Part shown: piece after piece, positions 11,262 through 23,257 of the stretch
How positions within the stretch are numbered: position 1 is the stretch's first letter
Layout of the letters: every line of letters starts with the position of its first letter
NCBI GenBank assembly: GCA_010909165.1
Contig: MU008161.1
Location: 558,001-622,000, forward strand
Direction of reading: 5' to 3'
DNA: 64,000 nucleotides
Source: Anthoceros angustus
Lineage: Eukaryota; Streptophyta; Anthocerotopsida; Anthocerotales; Anthocerotaceae
Notes under the pieces: model-generated
Databases searched by the model: none
The model's input: the letters and a program-made list of their open reading frames with translations, nothing else
Told to the model about the DNA's origin: nothing
Made by a program: the position numbers and the translations under genes

Positions 11262-12913
11262 ATGGCCGCTAAACAGCGTGCCACAGAATTCGCTGCCTTA
11301 CTACTAGCTTTGCTCGTCGTGTCATCTCAAACAGTGTCACATGCACTTGGGAATCCTCCCTCGACACCATCTAACAAGCCCAGCCATGCAGCCGGGATCA
11401 AGTCGAAAACATACTGGTCTCCAGCAATCAGGCTGGGCCCGGGGGAAGTGAGCAACAAGAACTACAAAATCGAGTTTCCGGAAGGTCACATTGCCATCAA
11501 GGGGCTGGGCGCGGAGGTGGTGGATGCGAAAGGCAACTCTGTTCCTCTGCACGAACTCTATCTGCATCACTGGGTCATAGCAAGGTGCTTCCCTTGTAGA
11601 CGATGCAAGCGCAGCGCAGCTCAGCTCAGCTCGTCCTCTGCCATGAATCATAATTGAACAAACTTCCCACGGCCAGCAGACAAACGCGCGTGACTGACCT
11701 AATCTGGTGCAGGCTGTTTGTGGAGAAGACACGCAATCCAAAAGGCTTGATCTCCCCGGAATTCAACACCTCGGTAGTGATCGTCCCTAACCAAGGACTG
11801 TGTGACGACGGCATCCTTCGCCAGTACTTCGGGCTGGGCTCCGAGACCAGGCGTACCAACTACGCCGTCCGTGATCCCTACGGCATCATCGTCGGCGACC
11901 CGAATTTGATACCCGACGGGTTCCAGGAAGGCTGGGCGCTGAATGTGCACGCCATCGACACCCGCGCAACTTTGGATCCGAGAGGGTGCACAGAGTGCAG
12001 GTCTGTCCTAATCTTCACTTCCACGCGTCACCAAAGCTGCAGATGGCGGCGCTGAAATCTCAACTTCTGTGAACTCATGCTGGCTTTGGCTATGGTGCAG
12101 ATGCAACCTGTACAACGTGTCGGCAACCAAGATCCCTAAGGACTACACAGGCGGTTTAGCCTGCTGCGGGGATGGAACGCACTGTGCTCTCAAAGCGAAT
12201 CTGAAATCTCCACCCTGGAGGAAGACCTACTACTTGAAGTACACGGTTGAGTGGATCGACTGGGACTCCGATGTTGTGCCGGTGGGAATATACATAATCG
12301 ATGCCACAGACACTGGAGAGCGACACAAATCTAACAAAGACGCCTTCGGATGCAAGGTGCTGCCAACTGCTCCCCTGTGATCCCCTGCCTTTTGAAAGAC
12401 ACTCCTGCTTGCTCACAACTTCATGGCCTGTTGTCCCGCAGATAGAGTACGAGGTTCCCGCTTGCAACACGAGCCTGAGGTCGGACTCGTGCATCCACAT
12501 TGCAGAAGCCACCACGCCTGCCCTCCCAAAGGGTGGCCGCGTGGTGTATGCTGTGGCACACCAACACGCTGGAGGCATCGGCTCCACTCTTTACCACCAG
12601 GTTCGCTTCGGTTTGAACGTCTCATTTCTCAACTGGCTCGCATCTCGTTTCAGCAACCATGGCATATTTTGAAGTGCGAGTGAAATAATTTGGTCATGTT
12701 TTCCAGGACGGTGGCGAGATTTGTACCTCCGAGCCCATCTACGGAAGCGGCAAAGACGCCGGTGATGAAGCAGGATACATTGTGGGCATGACCGCATGCT
12801 CCCCTGAAGTAGAGGTTAAGACGGGTGACAAGCTCCGCATGCAGTCCAGATATAGCTCTATCCGAGCCCATACCGGCGTTATGGGTCTTTTCTATGTTTT
12901 GATAACAGTGTGA
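11262..12913 (+). CDS. SURNod19 family protein, copy 1 (no C-terminal membrane anchor)
   Basis: Member of the 'stress up-regulated Nod 19' family (PF07712), named after an alfalfa stress/nodulation transcript; the biochemical role is not established. Five exons (11262-11584, 11713-12000, 12101-12356, 12442-12600, 12707-12913) join in phase to 410 residues. The N-terminus has a hydrophobic signal peptide (LLLALLVVSSQTVSHA). Shared blocks with the two downstream copies are LGPGEVSNK, GNSVPLHELYLHHW, RRTNYAV/DPYGI, NVHAIDTR, KTYYLKYTVEWIDW, VVPVGIYI and HTGVMGLFYVL. Many conserved cysteines, including a CC pair, fit an extracellular fold. The frame stops right after GLFYVLITV, whereas copies 2 and 3 continue into a stalk and a membrane helix, so this product is probably secreted. 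Exon boundaries and phases match the other copies. Confidence 0.88.
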
Positions 12914-13551
12914 AATCCCAATAGAAATGTGGCTCCGAATTCTGTCCTAAGCAGGACCAGGCGTGGCAAGTTGCAATCCTTCCTCCAATATTGCTTATCC
13001 ATATAATTTCAGTCCTTTCCGTAACTCATTGTTTTTTTTTACTTTTGCTTCTATATACTGTAGCTTTTATGGAGATAACTATCATTACTTATTGCTCCTC
13101 ACCTAATTTTAAAATTATTTTTGATAAATTCAAGAGGTCATTATGTACTGAAGCCATTCAATTTGGTGTAGGTCGAGAGTCAAGATGGGCGAGCTGCGAT
13201 GGTGCGTTTGATCTGAAATTTGAGTGAGTTTGATGTGAAGTTGCCTTCATCTGGTGCATGTAAGGATCGGAATGTGAATACACGAGATGTGAAGAGAACA
13301 TGATAGGGCATCATAGCACATGTAAAGAACGGGAATACATACATGGAAGATGTGAACATACAATCATTGGGCATGATGTCGTCATGTAAGCGGCGTGTTC
13401 GTTATCCTAACCGTCAGAGGATCGCATTCCATGTATAAGAAGAAGAACCGAGCCACTCCTTCCTCGTGCTTCCAGTTCCAGCAATTGGGTTCCACTTTCC
13501 CTTCCCAAACTTGTCCCAATTGCCGCAACTACGAAGATCGCAGCCTCCGAC
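12914..13551. other. Intergenic with an imperfect 62-bp duplication and a TATA-like element
   Basis: The first half is AT-rich. Around 13260-13385 an imperfect unit of about 62 bp occurs twice (GGAATGTGAATACAC-like and GGAATACATACATGG-like starts, each ending CATGTAA). A TATAAGA at 13434-13440, 112 bp before the dirigent start codon, may be its TATA box. Nothing else was seen. Confidence 0.4.
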
Positions 13552-14154
13552 ATGGCCACTTTCAAGCATCTGTGGGTACGAGCCTCCGTCCTCGCCACCC
13601 TCGTGGCATGCGTGCTAGCTCGGGGAGGCGGCGCCGGCGCCGACGCGCTCACGGAGCCGCAGAGAAGCGCGGTCCTCCAATTCTGGCCGCAGGTTTACAA
13701 CCAGACGGGACGGCAGAGCCTGCTGGTGACGGTGCCGCCGGTAGGACCGAACGGCTTCGGCCAGATCATCGTCTTGGACACCAACATCACCAACAGGCCG
13801 GAACCCAACTCCACCCAGATCGGGAAAGGCAACGGTGCCGTCTTCTTCGATAATCGGGAGTACCCGGGCTACGAGAATGCGATAACGCTGGTGCTCAACA
13901 ACAATAGCGGCGTCCCCCAAAACAGCAGCGTCAACTTTGAGGGCTTCACGCCCTACCCGTTCGTCTTCCCGCAGCCTTACAACTACTCCGTTGTGGGAGG
14001 AACCGGCGCTTTCGCCTGTGCCAGAGGAGTCTCCACCCAGTCTGTTTTCTCCTCCGACGCCACCCTCACCACCGTTAACGAAATCGCCTTCATCGTCTTC
14101 GGCTGCGGGTTCAACCCCGACAACGCCTTCTACCTCTTCTTCTCACAGCCATAG
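13552..14154 (+). CDS. Dirigent-like secreted protein
   Basis: Single-exon gene of 200 residues. Dirigent proteins are apoplastic beta-barrel proteins that direct stereoselective phenoxy-radical coupling in lignan biosynthesis; this particular activity cannot be read from sequence. The N-terminus is a signal peptide (WVRASVLATLVACVLA). Dirigent blocks are GPNGFGQIIVLDTNIT (family GxxGFGxVxVxDxxLT), STQIGKGNGAVFF and the strongly typical SVVGGTGAFACARGV. Several NxS/T sites suggest N-glycosylation. The last codons (Gln-Pro-stop) fall inside the first unit of the adjoining CCATAG/CCCCATAG satellite, so the C-terminus may have been set by repeat growth. It sits in the same orientation between SURNod19 copies 1 and 2. 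A degraded C-terminus relative to other dirigent proteins is possible. Confidence 0.85.
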   Translation: MATFKHLWVRASVLATLVACVLARGGGAGADALTEPQRSAVLQFWPQVYNQTGRQSLLVTVPPVGPNGFGQIIVLDTNITNRPEPNSTQIGKGNGAVFFDNREYPGYENAITLVLNNNSGVPQNSSVNFEGFTPYPFVFPQPYNYSVVGGTGAFACARGVSTQSVFSSDATLTTVNEIAFIVFGCGFNPDNAFYLFFSQP

Positions 14155-14354
14155 CCATAGCCATAGCCATAGCCCCATAGCCCCATAGCCCAATAGCCCA
14201 ATAGCCCCATAGCCCCATAGCCCCATAGCCCAATAGCCCCATAGCCCCATAGCCCCATAGCCCAATAGCCCCATAGCCCCATAGCCCCATAGCCATAGCC
14301 CCATAGCCATAGCCCCATAGCCTTAGCCCCATAGCCATAGCCCCATAGCCATAG
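14149..14354. repeat. CCATAG / CCCCATAG / CCCAATAG satellite
   Basis: About 205 bases made only of 6-bp and 8-bp variants of CCATAG. The hexamer form dominates at both ends and the octamer forms in the middle. The array starts in the stop codon of the dirigent gene. The complementary strand is open (GYGAMGLW-type peptide) only because of the repeat composition. Confidence 0.97.
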
Positions 14355-14805
14355 TCTTGTTTGTCTTAGGTGGAGTGTGGAGACGGTTGAATGGAAGTTT
14401 CGTTGCCCGCACGGCGTGATTGTAGATCTATCATTAGCCGAAACCAGCTAAACGAGTGGTGTAAATGCTGCGTGGGGACACGCGGACTGCACAGGGAACT
14501 TGCTGGAGAAGGAGGCAGGATGCTCACCAGCATCCTTGCTGCCTCGATAATACGTCATCTCCGTGAGTCATTGAGCGCTCTCTTACGAGATCGCTCGACT
14601 GACGAGCCTCCACGGATGATGCTGTGGGAGAGAGGGCGCCAGGTGAGCAGGCCGGCGCTTGGAAGTAGGTTGCTTGACACAATTGGAGTAGGATTGTAGG
14701 AGTAAGAAGGCTCGGCCATTGCGGGGCTTGAGTTTTTGACGATGACCCACGTAATTGAATTTCGACCGTTGCAGGTGGCAGCGTGGGTGATTTGAAGAGG
14801 CACCC
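14355..14805. other. Intergenic, likely promoter of SURNod19 copy 2
   Basis: About 450 bases without a supported gene. It should carry the promoter and 5' UTR of the downstream gene. The long minus-strand frames here continue antisense through the next gene and look like shadows. Confidence 0.4.
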
Positions 14806-16799
14806 ATGGAACGCAGCACCGGCACTGCAGGACTGGCGTTTGTGTTTGGATTGCTCTGGTTTTGCCAGAATGTAGTGTCGCTCGAATTGCCCGTGTGGAG
14901 TACTTTCAGCAGCTTCCAGCATGGGGCTGGGGTCAAGTCTCGGTCTTTTCTGTCGGAGCCCATCACGCTGGGCCCCGGGGAGGTCAGCAACAAGCTCTAC
15001 CGGATGGGGTTTCCCCAGGGCCATATTGCGATAAAGGGGTTCGATGGGGAGTTGGTGGATGAGGAGGGGAATTCTGTGCCTTTGCATCAGGTCTACCTCC
15101 ATCACTGGCTGCTGACACGGTGAGTCGTGGTGAGTGGGTGGATGTGAAGTGTGTGGTGAAGCAGGCAGGTGGGGAGGCCGTGGCTCTGACATTATTTGTG
15201 CAATGGAGCAGGTTCCATGTCGCAAATACGCCGGATCCGGATGGCGATTTCTCGCGGTATTTTAACTCTACAGTTGTCAAGCTTCGGAATGATGGGATTT
15301 GTCAGGACATGGCTTTGGACCAGATCTTTGGACTTGGTGCCGAGACCAGGCACACCAACTATGCCATCCCTGATCCGTATGGGATAGTTGTCGGTGATCC
15401 GGATGTAATACCGGCGGGATTTCATGAGGACTGGTTGCTTAATGTGCATGCCATTGATACTCGGTCAGCTCTGGATAGGATGGGATGCACTGAATGCAGG
15501 TAAGGGTTGTACAGATCCTTGTTGGCTTTTCTGTTTTCAAGCTCTCGGCTGACTGATATTCTGACAGCTAAGAGTTTGGTTTGATCTTGTGCAGGTGCGA
15601 CCTATACGATGTGGATGTCTCCTCCAAGTATGGAGAAGACCTAGCCAACTATACTGGGGGTGTGCTTTGCTGCGATGATGGATTTCAATGTGCACTGACG
15701 GCCAATTCTGTGCCTGGGAAGAAGACATACTACTTGAAGTACACCGTGCATTGGGTAGACTGGAGTCCAGCTGTTGTGCCTGTAAGAGTTTACATTTTTG
15801 ATGTCACGGACTCAAGGAAACGGAAAAAAGGGGACCCTTACCTGGGTTGTGCGGTAGGTCATTTATTAACTTCCTGCATCCAGATTTTGTTGATTTTGTT
15901 GGCGAAGAAGAGAGCCACAAAGTGAACTTGCGTGATGCACATGTGACAGGTCGAGTTCGATGTTCCTGTTTGCGACAGGAGCTTGCCATCAGTCTCATGT
16001 GTGCACACCGTTACCGGAACTATGCCACCTCTGCCTGAGGGCGGGCTAGTCGTGTATGGTGGCGGACACCTACATGCTGGAGGCTTGGGACTTACCATGT
16101 ATAATGAGGTGGGCTCTTTCTTTCGTCTCAGAAATTTCAAATTTTCGGCAATATGGACCAAGCAGCTTTCGTAGCTCGGAAGGTCACTGATACGAGTGTT
16201 TGAAGTGAAAGCCTGAGTGTTCTCCCTTGAGACTAGTGTGACCATGAACGAGTTCATGTTGTTGCAGGATGGTCGTGAGATTTGTACCTCAGAACCATTC
16301 TACGGGACAGGGACAGGGACAGCAGCAGGTGATGAGGCTGGCTACATTGTTGGGATGAGTGTATGCATGCCAACACCTGGAACTGTGAAAGTATACACCG
16401 GTGAGAAGCTCCAGCTTCAATCTCGGTACAGTTCACTTGCAGACCATACTGGTGTGATGGGACTGTTCTATCTGCTAGTGGCAGACTTCGATGCTTCTAC
16501 AGCTGAAAACTCTCAGCTTCAGTCATCCTCTTCCCCGTTGACTACGGATGCCCTGGTACAGTCCAGTCGCCTTATCTCTTCCTGTTTGGTGTTCACCTTA
16601 GGGCACACTATACATGCAGCTTCTCAGATAAGCACATGGTGCTAACCAAGTCCTGCATGTGGCTTCCCATCAGGTGTCTGCTTACGTGACGACAATATTC
16701 GGGCTTGCAGGAGTTATTGCTGCATGTGGCATCATCGTTGTAAGCCTTGTGTTCTTCAAGCGAAAGAAAGAGCTTCAACAATACGAGCGCCTTGGTTGA
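14806..16799 (+). CDS. SURNod19 family protein, copy 2 (membrane-anchored)
   Basis: Six exons (14806-15119, 15212-15499, 15595-15853, 15950-16108, 16268-16555, 16674-16799) join in phase to 477 residues of the PF07712 family. An N-terminal hydrophobic segment (TGLAFVFGLLWFCQNVVS, approximate) is a signal peptide. The extracellular blocks are the same as in copy 1 (LGPGEVSNK, GNSVPLHQVYLHHW, RHTNYAIPDPYGI, KKTYYLKYTVHWVDW, TGVMGLFYLLVAD). A serine/threonine-rich stalk leads to a last exon encoding a transmembrane helix (LAGVIAACGIIVVSLVFF) followed by a short basic tail ending QQYERLG. This predicts a type I membrane protein with a small cytosolic tail. Nearest relative in the window is copy 3, so the pair probably arose by tandem duplication. 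Confidence 0.9.
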
Positions 16800-17577
16800 G
16801 TGTGGTTGAGGGAGACGTAAGCTCTCACAATATGTGGTGACGTAAACAGTGGAGTGTAAAAAGAATGACGAGATGTCTAGTATGTACTTGCCTGTAGGCG
16901 TAGGATGACAGCAAGAAACTGGAATGTCTTGGCGAGAAGTCCAAATATCTGTACCCTATGCAACAACTGTATTGAAGTAGTTCGCGGGCCCAACCCGACC
17001 TCACCGGTACACAGCATTCTCTCACACCATCATCCGACGGCATATGGATGCATCATTTCCGCTTCTAGAACATAGAATACTCGGCGAGAGGGGAAGAAGG
17101 ACCACAAGTTTCTTGATTACGAATGCGATTCTTGGAACAGAGCACTCGTCGCGCCATCACCGACGCACATAGCTGACACACCGACGAGAACCTTGGCCAC
17201 GCACATTTCTCATGACAAATAAGTTCACTACAATATAAAAATGAAACAAAAAAGAGCTAGGTGGTTTCTCCCCTCGCGGACGGGAAGCTGTCCAGAAGCT
17301 GGTCGAGCATATTATTGCTCTTCTCGCAGCCTCTATAGATTCCAGGCCCTGGCCGGAGCGAGCTTGTTGAGCAGGCAAGAGCTGTTTAGCCACAGAAGAG
17401 GAGGAAGAAGAACAATTTGCAATTTGGTTTCTGAAAGGCTCAGGGAAGAGGAATGCAGTGCAGCTCGCGAGCGTCTGAAGGTGCGCGGCTTCGAGTTCCT
17501 AGATTCTCGTGAATTGGACATTTTTTGTTCAAGGTGCATTGTTGGAGATCTCGGGGCAGCTCTGATGGTTGTGGGAA
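16800..17577. other. Intergenic, likely promoter of SURNod19 copy 3
   Basis: No gene recognised. The segment should hold the 3' UTR of copy 2 and the promoter/5' UTR of copy 3. Only short frames without domain character were seen. Confidence 0.45.
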
Positions 17578-19534
17578 ATGGGCGCAGGTATGGGCGCCAT
17601 GGCCCGTGAGCGCAGGAGCTGGATTCTTGGAGTCGGGTTGGCGTTTGGTTTCGGATTGCTCGTTTTGTCCCAGAATGCAGCCGCTCGGGAGTTGCCTGAA
17701 GCTACTAGTTTCAGCAATTTCAAGCGAGGAGCAGGAGTCATGTCTCGGTCGTATCTGTCCCATCCCTTCACGATGGGCCCTGGGGACGTGAGCGACAAGT
17801 ATTACCGGCTTGAATTTCCGAGGGGCCGGATAGGCATCAAGCGGTTCGACGCCGAGGTGGTGGATGAGGAGGGCAACTCTGTCCCACTGCACGAGGTGTA
17901 TCTGCATCACTGGTTGTTGGTACGGTGAGTCATTGTGCGTGAGCCTGAGCTCTGACTTGCAGGTGTCAGGGGCTGTGAGTGTGCAAGACTGACCTCGTAT
18001 CTCACATCATTGGGATGATGCAGGTACCATGTGGCGGACATTCCGGACCCGAATGGTCGTTTCAGCGAGCTCTTCAATTCTACAATTATCATGGCTCGGA
18101 ATGATGGAGTTTGTCAGGACACGGCTCTTGACCAGATTGTCGGAATTGGTTCTGAGACCAGGCGGACGAACTATAACATCCCTGACCCCTACGCCATAGT
18201 TCAGGATGATCCGGATGTCGTACCGGCAGGATTCCATGACGACTGGTTGCTTAATGTGCATGCCATTGATACTCGATCGGCTGTGGATAAAATGGGATGC
18301 ATAGAGTGCAGGTTGGTTAACGTCCTTGCTACTTGAAGGTCCTGTTGTTTTGCAGACCTTCACGTGGATTTTCTTTCTGGTGCAGGTGCAATCTGTATGG
18401 GGCGCAGTATACAGGTTCTGCGAATTATTCTGGGGGTATATGGTGCTGCAGAGATGGGTATCGTTGTGCAGTGACCGGTGAGCCTTTACCCGGGAAGAAG
18501 ACATACTACTTGAAGTACACTGTGCATTGGGTGGACTGGAATCCAAGTGTTGTGCCTGTGCGAGTATACGTGCTTGATGCAACAGATTCAGGGAAACGTG
18601 AAGAAAACAGGCAGAGTGTGGGATGCCTGGTGGGTTTATCATTGCCCTCATTCATTGTTTGGACTGTTTTGGTATGGAGGCTGTGGGACATGAGAGTTAG
18701 ACAGCCTGCAGCCTACAAGAAGTCTGACTCTCGATGCGTGTGTGGCAGGTTGAGTACAGTGTTCCTGCCTGCGACAGGAGCTTGCCCGCAGCGTCATGTG
18801 TGCATGTTCGCGAGGGGAATACGCCACCTCTGCTTAAAGGTGGTCGGGTTGTGTACGGTCTCGGACATCAGCATGCTGGAGGATTGGGAACAACTCTGTA
18901 TGGTGAGGTGCGTTGTCTTCTGACTTGAAGTTTCAGGCTTTCAGGATTATGCAACCAGCATGCCGTGGAGGGGCTGTTGGGGAAGTGATTTTTCTAGTAA
19001 AATTCGGTCTTAGTATGGTGACCAGAACTAGTTCATGTGGTTGCAGGATGGTCGTGAAATCTGCAATTCAGAGCCCATTTACGGGACAGGGACAGCAGCA
19101 GGGGATGAAGCTGGCTATATTGTTGGGATGACCGTGTGCTACCCACAAGTCAACATCTACACTGGAGAGAAGTTGCGGGTTCAGTCTCGTTACAGTACGC
19201 TTGAAAACCATACCGGTGTGATGGGACTTTTCTATCTGCTAGTGGCAGACTCCGACGATGCAGAAGCTTCGATTGTTGATCTTGCCTCATCCTTCTCCTC
19301 AATGACGCAAGATGTTGTGGTACAGTCCATTGCCTAAAAGTTATCTGCTGGTACTTAGTGTGTCTGTAGAGGAGAAAGGTTTAGTGGACCGCACAATTTT
19401 AATTTATTGTTCCGTCTTGGCAGGTGTCTGCGGTAACATTGGGGAAGTTAACAGCTGCTTGTACAGTCATTGTTGTGATTCTTGTACTTCTCACAAAACG
19501 GAGACAGGCCAACGATTATGAGCAACTTGGCTGA
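17578..19534 (+). CDS. SURNod19 family protein, copy 3 (membrane-anchored)
   Basis: Six exons (17578-17924, 18024-18311, 18386-18629, 18749-18907, 19047-19319, 19424-19534) join in phase to 473 residues. Architecture is the same as copy 2: signal peptide (GVGLAFGFGLLVLSQNAAA), SURNod19 ectodomain (MGPGDVSDKYY, GNSVPLHEVYLHHW, RRTNYNIPDPY, NVHAIDTRSAVD, KKTYYLKYTVHWVDW), then a transmembrane helix (AACTVIVVILVLL) and a basic tail ending NDYEQLG. The tail motif YE(R/Q)LG is shared with copy 2 and may be a sorting or interaction signal; this is inference. Several ATGs cluster at the start; 17578 is taken as the first in frame after an upstream non-ATG codon run. Splice sites are at the same positions as in copy 2. 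Confidence 0.9.
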
Positions 19535-19723
19535 CTGTAGTACTGAATACTTATGTTGTGTTTTGTACGTTATGAAGGACATTGTTGACATGTACCATTC
19601 TGAACCTGAGAAGACACGCTTAGGATGGGGTAAAACTGTAACACAGGCGTAGAGTAGCTTTGGTGGGGACCATAATATGCTCCTCTATGTCACATACAAT
19701 TTTATGCTATGGAACAAATAATT

Positions 19724-21443
19724 TTATGATATCATAACCTGATTTGCGGTGGAGGCAGGTGGTTCCAACCGATAGCTGAATCCGGTCAAGGCTTCACTTG
19801 TAGACCATAGCTTGGTAGCTTGACCAAGGTCCTGGGCAGTAGAACTTGGTATCCTTTCCCTGCAATCGTGGTAGTATCCAATTGAGCGACCTTCGACGGC
19901 TGGTGAGGTAGCCAGGTAAACTGCAGTAGATGCTCCCTCCGCCGCGCTCTGCATCGCGTGAGATTAAACTCTGCTAGCTGTGAACCCAGTTACTCCAGCA
20001 GTAAGTACTGCGCACACTTACACGAATCGGAAGAACCTTCAGCATGACTTCTTGCAAGAAGGGGGGTATCGACATCATGTCTCTTGGGAGCAAATATCTG
20101 GCGAGCTGCACGCTTTGTGGTTCCGTTTAGTTAGCACACCCCACTGCTTTCACTGGCAATAAGTGCAAGAGGGATATACCTCGGTGGCAACGATGCCTGG
20201 ATGCATGCAATTACAGGTGATGGGTAGTTTTTGAGCCTTGCACCGCCTGCCAAGCTCGAAGGCAAAGAGCACGTTTGCAAGTTTGGATTGTGCATATGCG
20301 AGCCACGGCTGGTAAGCTGTGCAAGTAGGAGATAAAGTTAGATGACTATCAGCGAGTTTTGGGACCTAGTAGCACCGCAGATATATGCTACGACAAACCT
20401 CGAGAGCCTGTGAAATTGAGGTCATCAAAGTCTATTCTTCCCAAGATTTCAATGGCAGAGGCCAAAACCACTACCCTGGATGCAAACCTGTATAAGCCAA
20501 CAGAGCTTACCGCAGGTTAGTGACAGGAAAGTGAAGGAGCCTGGAAATGCAAAATATCAGGGACAATGTGCTTACTTGGAAGAGGCACTCCTTGTGAGAG
20601 TATCAAGAAGCCGACCAGTGAGAAGGAAATGTCCCAAGTGGTTCACCTGACCTTCGTATCTATCAGCATACTTCAGCAAAATACATCTAGGAAGGGTGGC
20701 ATATTCCCTACTTACCCCAAGCTGCTGCTCAAATCCATCTTCTGTGTATGCTTGGGGACAGGCCATGACACCGGCATTGTTTATCTGAAGACAGCCCGTA
20801 AGAGCTTCCGCGAACCAGCTCGAAAGAAACGGTTACAAACTGACCACCCATGCTCAGATTCCATCCCTCTCACCAGCACATGGAGAGGCCGATTGCTAGC
20901 TTTGTACTCCTCAGCAAATCGACGGACCGACTGGAGCGAAGCAAGATCGCAAACCATAGCACTGGTGCCATGGAAGTGCACCCGGAGTGAGAGTCCATGC
21001 ATGACAAGCAAGGTGCGAATTTGCAGAGAGATTACTGTCCGTGGAAACACCTGATAGAAGAGTTTTTGGTAAGATCAGCAATCTCTGCTGCTGCATTGAG
21101 CCCTTTCTCCTTGTCCCTGCATGCTGAGGTAAGCAACCTGTCAACTCGTGCTTTGGATCAAAGAAGAGGTGAGGACGTGTGTAGGAGCATCACCTAATGT
21201 TACTGCCATTCCCAGCCTGGCTAGTTCAATTGCAGTTGCCTTGCCGATTCCTGTAGAAAGGGGTCTTAAACAAAAGGCTCACTTCATTCTCTAAAGTCCT
21301 TAAGGCAAAAGCTAGCTCCTTGGTTGATCAGCTGCTTGCTTCACACCTGTGTTGGCGCCTGTGATCACCACATGCCTCTTGGGAGATTCCTCGCTGACCA
21401 TCATAACAATACCTCCATGTCCTGCCCTCTGTTCGGACCGCAT
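19724..21443 (-). CDS. Short-chain dehydrogenase/reductase, retinol-dehydrogenase-like
   Basis: Multi-exon minus-strand gene of the classical/extended SDR family (NAD(P)-dependent oxidoreductases), closest in wording to RDH/WWOX/TIC32-like plant proteins. The first in-frame ATG is at 21443 ([11 protein letters not shown]). In order one sees VVITGANTG (Rossmann TGxxxGxG, about 21345-21365), [31 protein letters not shown] (acidic residue after beta 3), NNAGVM (around 20764-20781), [24 protein letters not shown], the catalytic YAQSK (20282-20296), and MHPGIVATE. The C-terminus ([26 protein letters not shown]) is typical of RDH-like enzymes. The family serine region reads LASA rather than the usual VSS. 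Exon borders inside the gene are approximate. The substrate cannot be inferred. Confidence 0.85.
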
Positions 21444-22075
21444 GACCGTGCATATCCGTCAAATCCTTTGCATGTCATTGGAAACAAAGCAATGTAACCT
21501 CTGTTTTCTCAAAACTCTGGGGAACATCTATCTGGGAAACGTTTGAGGCCACCTTCCGAATCCCAAGCGTACCTTATTCACATGCTGCGCAGCCGCAGTC
21601 AGGTTACAGGTGCGTCGCAAACCATAAGAGCAGAACTGATGCGCCCCGTGTGGAGACACCGCAGAAAGAGCTGCCATGCCCAGCACTTCTCATCAATGCC
21701 GGGACCGTTCATATATGCAACTTTCTCACGGACTACATTTTATGGGCGAATCCGATATTTCGAGGACCGGCAACAGCATGGCAAGCAATCTGTTTGCCAC
21801 CCTGCAGACTGCAACTAGGACGCATTTGTGGTAACCGACCCTCACAATGCACAAAGTGTGACCAGTCATGTTAAAACCAAATCTGTTTAAACGGTGATGG
21901 TATAATACACAAAGTGGCCTTAGACTCAAATCCAAATCGGAGAACCTATGTCTCTGAGGCCACTAGCTAACTAGACTACACTGTGCTGGACCGTAAAATC
22001 GCAGTATACACCCCCAAGAATGGGAAACAGCTGTCGAGCAGCATAAATCAGATCAGGCAGGGTAAGTCAGGAATA
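21444..22075. other. Intergenic
   Basis: No gene recognised between the dehydrogenase start and the 3' end of the DUF2358-like gene. Only short frames occur. Confidence 0.4.
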
Positions 22076-23257
22076 TCACAAGGTTAGCCTGAGGAACTGT
22101 ACAGCAAGGTAAAGGAGGGCAATGACCAACCCAATCTGGTACACGTCCCTCTGGAAGTTGTCTTCCACAAAAAACTTTCTGGGATCGCCAGAAGGGTCCT
22201 GGTAGTAGTACGACGAGTCGGAATCCTCATCTCTGCTGTCGATCAATTTCCTCAATCCACCTGCAACCAACGCTGCATCCTTTCCTAATTGAACTGCAGT
22301 GTAGGCCAGCCGGGACGACCAGAAGAAGAGCTGTACAGGCAAGGGAGAGGCGGACAGATCCCACTCCTCTTCATGCTCAGTGACCTGCCCGCTGATTTGG
22401 TTCAGCGTGTAGGTGGACACCACTTTGAGCACCAGCCAGTCCACTCCAGGAAGCCTAGGCTTCCCCCTCAGCGTCCAGTAAATCTTCAAAACGCTGGTAG
22501 AATGCATAAGCATCCCAGTGATGCTCACGGTGGAGTTCTCCAGCGCACCGTCCGCCCAGGAGGGCCGCTTGTACGCCTCCCGCCCCTCGAAGGACCGCAG
22601 CGGGTCTTTGTATTTCACAAAATACGCGTAGATTCCCACCGCTCTGTTCCCGTCTCTGATTCCCAGCAACTCCTTGGCAATCAGCCTGGCCGTCTGCTCC
22701 ACGGCGGGGCTGCTCGTGCACTCGAACTCATCGCACAATTGCGAGAAGCTCATGCCGTCCACCAGCTTGTCGGCCTCCGACCGGGGGAGAGCTTCCGACT
22801 CCACAACTGAGACGCCTTTGGACGAGCCCGCGTCGGCCTCCCCGTCTGCTGCTCTGGCCAGGAAGCACATGCGGAGAGGAGCGGGGGCCGCGGGTCCCGG
22901 GACCGCGCCAATTCTCACTGCGCGCAGGACCGGCACTGGAGGAACCTAAATCCACAGCAAATACAGGCTCAGAATCGCACCAGGAGGCGCATGCATTCAG
23001 GAGCAGGAACAGCAACAGGAACAGGAACGCATTAGCACCACACGGAGCTCCGCAGCAATGTCCCCTACTTGGTGCACCAGCCGATTGGTGCAGGCGAGCA
23101 TCCGTCTTGGCCCGTGGCAAGCCCGTCTTGCCGCCACAGAGAAGAAGACGGATCCCCAGCTTCTGCCCAGCCCGCTGTTGGCAGCAGCGTCCCCGAACAC
23201 CTGCTTGCCGGCGGCGAGCGGGTGGCAGGCAGCCGCGCTCACTGCATTGCCTGCCAT
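22076..23257 (-). CDS. Plastid-targeted DUF2358-like protein
   Basis: Two exons (23257-23069 and 22945-22076) join in phase (…LVHQ/VPPVPVLR…) to about 352 residues. The N-terminal 100 residues are rich in A, S and R with few acidic residues, typical of a chloroplast transit peptide. The core (FSQLCDEFECTSSPAVEQTA, then YAYFVKYKDPLRSFEGREAYK and later LPGVDWLVLKVVSTYTLN) resembles the plant DUF2358 fold, an NTF2-like domain of unknown function. A single C-terminal membrane helix (IGLVIALLYLAVQFL) closes the protein. I infer a thylakoid or envelope location from the transit peptide plus helix. ATG at 23257 is the first in frame; upstream codons are non-ATG. The family assignment rests on remembered pattern only. 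Confidence 0.75.

Noticed and set aside
14111-14338. Minus-strand frame encoding GYGAMGLW repeats
   Set aside because: It is only the translation of the CCCCATAG satellite and has no start or promoter context.
22289-22810. 173-codon plus-strand frame
   Set aside because: Antisense shadow of the DUF2358-like exon.
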